Below are positions 62,017 to 64,000 of a DNA stretch of 64,000 nucleotides, piece by piece (the first letter of the stretch is position 1; each line of letters starts with the position of its first letter). The translations under genes were made by a program, and so were the position numbers. The stretch is from Ruminococcus sp. (lineage in GTDB: Bacteria > Bacillota > Clostridia > Oscillospirales > Ruminococcaceae): the NCBI GenBank assembly GCA_017516465.1, contig JAFXCR010000055.1:16205-80204 (forward strand). Reading direction: 5' to 3'. Below the pieces are notes generated by a model that made no database searches, was not told the origin of the DNA, and worked only from the letters and a program-made list of their open reading frames with translations.

Positions 62017-62901
62017 TGTACATTTGTCAATGATGTGAGACTGCAAAACAGACTCTTTCTCGCAGCTCGTCAATCAAAGCTCTCCAGTTCATGATATAGC
62101 TTCTGTGGGGATTTCCAGCCCAGAACAGCCATTGGAATATTGTTAGCACGACTTAAATAACGCTTCATATAAATAATCATATCATCATACGAATAAAACT
62201 TCAGAAAATTATAAAAATGTTTCTGATCGCTTCTGTGGCTGCGTTCTACTTTTCCATTATGCCATGGTGTTCTTGGACGTATCAACTTGTGTACAATGTT
62301 GTATTTATCGCAGAATCGAGCAAAAATATGCAGTCGGAACGTATTTCACATCAAGGTGTCATTTTACGTCAAGCTGTGTAGGCGTGTCATATTTGCCAGG
62401 GTGACAGATTTTTTCTATATTCAACTTTTTTGCGGAATCCGAGTCTGATAAACACTCGATAAAGCGGACCTATATGACGTGAATAAGCTTTCTCCTTACG
62501 CAACTTGCCGTATAGCTCACATATTGAGATATTAGGATTTCTGCTGTAATAGTCCTTGCTCCACTTAATTTCCTGTTCGGTGTGGATGTTTGGATGCGGC
62601 GTATGTGGTCTGTGAGACATCGTCATTAACGATTCTCTTGTGCTGTCATAACGTTTATTCCAACGCATATGGTATATTCTACAAAAATAACCAATGTCTG
62701 ACGTCTTACGATATGTTCTACGGCATATATCTTTGTGCTTAATTCATGCGGCAAATACCTATTGCTTTTTTCATTTTCTGTGTTATAAATTTCCATAAAT
62801 GATTGAGACCTTTCTGTTGATTTTGTTTGTGGTGAACTCTATTCTAACAGATCCCAATCATTTTTCTACCCTCGTGGTCTCACTTCTATTGTAACACTAC
62901 A
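62017..62901 (-). mobile_element. Decayed IS481-like element
   Basis: Its ends are 25-base imperfect inverted repeats (TGTACATTTG...GTGAGAC at 62017-62041 and the complementary end at 62877-62901, which reads GTCTCACTTCTATTG...). The inner transposase is broken. Lies 24 bases from the next IS. Confidence 0.75.
62070..62796 (-). pseudogene. Broken IS481-like transposase
   Basis: Separate frames encode KLSTKI..., then MRWNKRYDSTRESLMTMSHRPH (helix-turn-helix part to FRKKVEYRKN), a relic of LDVKYVP with the first catalytic Asp, and the C-terminal WHNGKVERSHRSDQKHFYNFL with the last Glu. The segment holding the second Asp (QTDNG type) is deleted and frames change between pieces. Confidence 0.8.
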
Positions 62902-62925
62902 ATTATATTATAAAATTTCAAAAAA

Positions 62926-64000
62926 TGTAGGATTACAATAGATGTGAGACAATTTACAAAAAAAGGTAGCGGAGCAGCATAAACCTGTGTTACAGTTAAG
63001 TTGCGAGAATAAAAGCAACAGGAGGTTAGCTGATCCGCCATGAATACTATAACACAAATAACTACTCGCCGTCAAGCCATAATTAAGTATGCTGAGAAAA
63101 AAGGAGTAACAGCTGCCGCAAGGCGATACAATGTAGGAAGAGCGTCGATATATCGCTGGATAGAACGATATGATGGTACATTAGAGTCGTTGAAAAACCG
63201 CTCACATCGCCCTCACAGCCACCCCAATCAGCATACAGAAGAAGAAATAGAACTAATAAAACGTATGCGTAAGAAGAACAAACACACAGGCTTAATCGTG
63301 TTCTGGGTAAAGCTTCGTCAGAAAGGCTATACACGCTCCATAACGAGTTTATGGAGAATGCTTAAAAAGCTTGAATTACAGCCTGTTAAGCCTCCGAATC
63401 CTAAGTATATACCGAAGCCGTATGAGAAAATGCAGTATCCGGGGCAGAGAGTTCAGATAGATGTTAAATTCGTTCCTGATGTCTGTATAGTAGGCGACGC
63501 TAAGTCTGAGGGACGCAAGTTTTATCAATACACAGCCATAGATGAATACTCACGTTTCCGCTATCTGGAAGCCTTTGAGGAGCATAGCTCTTATAGTTCA
63601 GCTGTCTTCCTTGACCATATGCTAAAGGCGTTCAAGTTCAAAGTGGAGTGCGTCCAGACTGACAACGGACAGGAATTTACCAAGCGACTCAGCAGTTCAG
63701 ATAAACCAACACCCACGCTGTTTGAGAAGCTTCTCAAACAGCGTGGCATAAGGCACAAGCTCATAAAACCGTATACTCCTCGGCATAACGGTAAAGTTGA
63801 ACGTTCTCATCGCAAAGATAATGAATACTTTTACGCTACCCACAAATTCTATTCATTTGATGATTTCAAAAAGCAATTAGCTGTTCACAGCAGAAAATAC
63901 AACAATTTCCCTATGCGTCCGCTTAACTGGAAGTCTCCTTCCGATTACATCAAGGCTTTCCTTAATTACGGTCAAGTTTTTTGATTTAATTTGTCTCACA
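62926..64000 (+). mobile_element. IS481-like insertion sequence, right end cut by window
   Basis: Left 25-base end at 62926-62950 (TGTAGGATTACAATAG...). The window stops inside the right inverted end: GTCTCACA at 63993-64000 would need about 17 more bases. It contains one intact transposase gene with a strong SD. It matches the deleted copy at 52653-53001 closely. Confidence 0.82.
63040..63984 (+). CDS. IS481-like DDE transposase, intact
   Basis: 314 residues. N-terminal helix-turn-helix (GVTAAARRYNVGRASIYRWIERYDGTLESL) then an rve/integrase catalytic core: first Asp in QRVQIDVKFVPD, second in VECVQTDNGQEF, Glu in HNGKVERSHRKDNEYFY. No frame breaks; preceded by CAGGAGG. Probably still active. 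Confidence 0.93.
   Translation: MNTITQITTRRQAIIKYAEKKGVTAAARRYNVGRASIYRWIERYDGTLESLKNRSHRPHSHPNQHTEEEIELIKRMRKKNKHTGLIVFWVKLRQKGYTRSITSLWRMLKKLELQPVKPPNPKYIPKPYEKMQYPGQRVQIDVKFVPDVCIVGDAKSEGRKFYQYTAIDEYSRFRYLEAFEEHSSYSSAVFLDHMLKAFKFKVECVQTDNGQEFTKRLSSSDKPTPTLFEKLLKQRGIRHKLIKPYTPRHNGKVERSHRKDNEYFYATHKFYSFDDFKKQLAVHSRKYNNFPMRPLNWKSPSDYIKAFLNYGQVF

Noticed and set aside
1-64000. CRISPR array or rRNA operon
   Set aside because: No regularly spaced direct repeats and no conserved rRNA stretches seen; only one tRNA was found.

Overview
The window looks like a chromosomal segment of a low-GC, Gram-positive, anaerobic Firmicute close to Ruminococcus (R. flavefaciens-like). Reasons: two secreted proteins carry type I dockerins, one of them a GH44 cellulase/xyloglucanase; rubrerythrins, a desulfoferrodoxin domain, HemZ and an anaerobic-NrdD-like protein point to an oxygen-sensitive anaerobe; HprK, RapZ, WhiA, a pro-sigma-K and DnaD are Firmicute genes; promoters are A+T-rich TTGACA/TATAAT types with strong Shine-Dalgarno (SD) sites. 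The species assignment is inference.

Layout. 1-7762 (minus): one long operon rpe - rnfD/E/A-like - secreted barrel protein - hprK - murB - rapZ - whiA (cut by the window edge). 7996-11798 (plus): sigK, dnaD, dnaC-like loader, thiT. 11934-15357 (plus): a lipoprotein class B penicillin-binding protein, then an ExbB/TolQ-like and ExbD-like pair plus a third ExbD-domain protein. 15478-19382: aroB-aroA-aroC and a DUF4364 gene. 19587-22825: an XRE regulator overlapping by one base a dockerin-bearing GH44 enzyme. 22878-27202 (minus): lipoprotein, MBOAT O-acyltransferase, DHHW partner, cation diffusion facilitator. 27433-36732 (plus): recJ, relA/spoT, metallo-hydrolase, hemZ, rRNA methyltransferase, AzgA purine permease. 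37129-47857: diguanylate cyclase, two rubrerythrins of opposite domain order, radical SAM protein, MATE pump, NrdD-tail-like protein, Crp/Fnr regulator, and a divergent type IIA topoisomerase pair. 48120-55391 (plus): SpoU methylase, ArsB-like permease, a ribosome-protection GTPase fused to a Rae1/YacP-type nuclease, MTA/SAH nucleosidase, a dockerin protein, and an XRE-desulfoferrodoxin fusion. 55673-61536 (minus): anti-sigma-like protein with a frameshifted ECF sigma gene, sodium/solute symporter, SulP transporter. 61740-64000: tRNA-Leu(UAA) followed by one decayed and one intact IS481-like element.

Strongest candidates for new biology: (1) the PBP-ExbB-ExbD-ExbD' locus, a TonB/Tol-type motor in a bacterium that should have no outer membrane; (2) a three-gene Rnf remnant in which three of the four expected iron-sulfur cysteines and the flavin-attachment threonine appear replaced; (3) the translational GTPase-Rae1 nuclease fusion; (4) the XRE regulator fused to a complete-looking two-iron superoxide reductase; (5) whiA apparently starting at AUA. 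All family calls come from reading the sequence by eye, without any database search.
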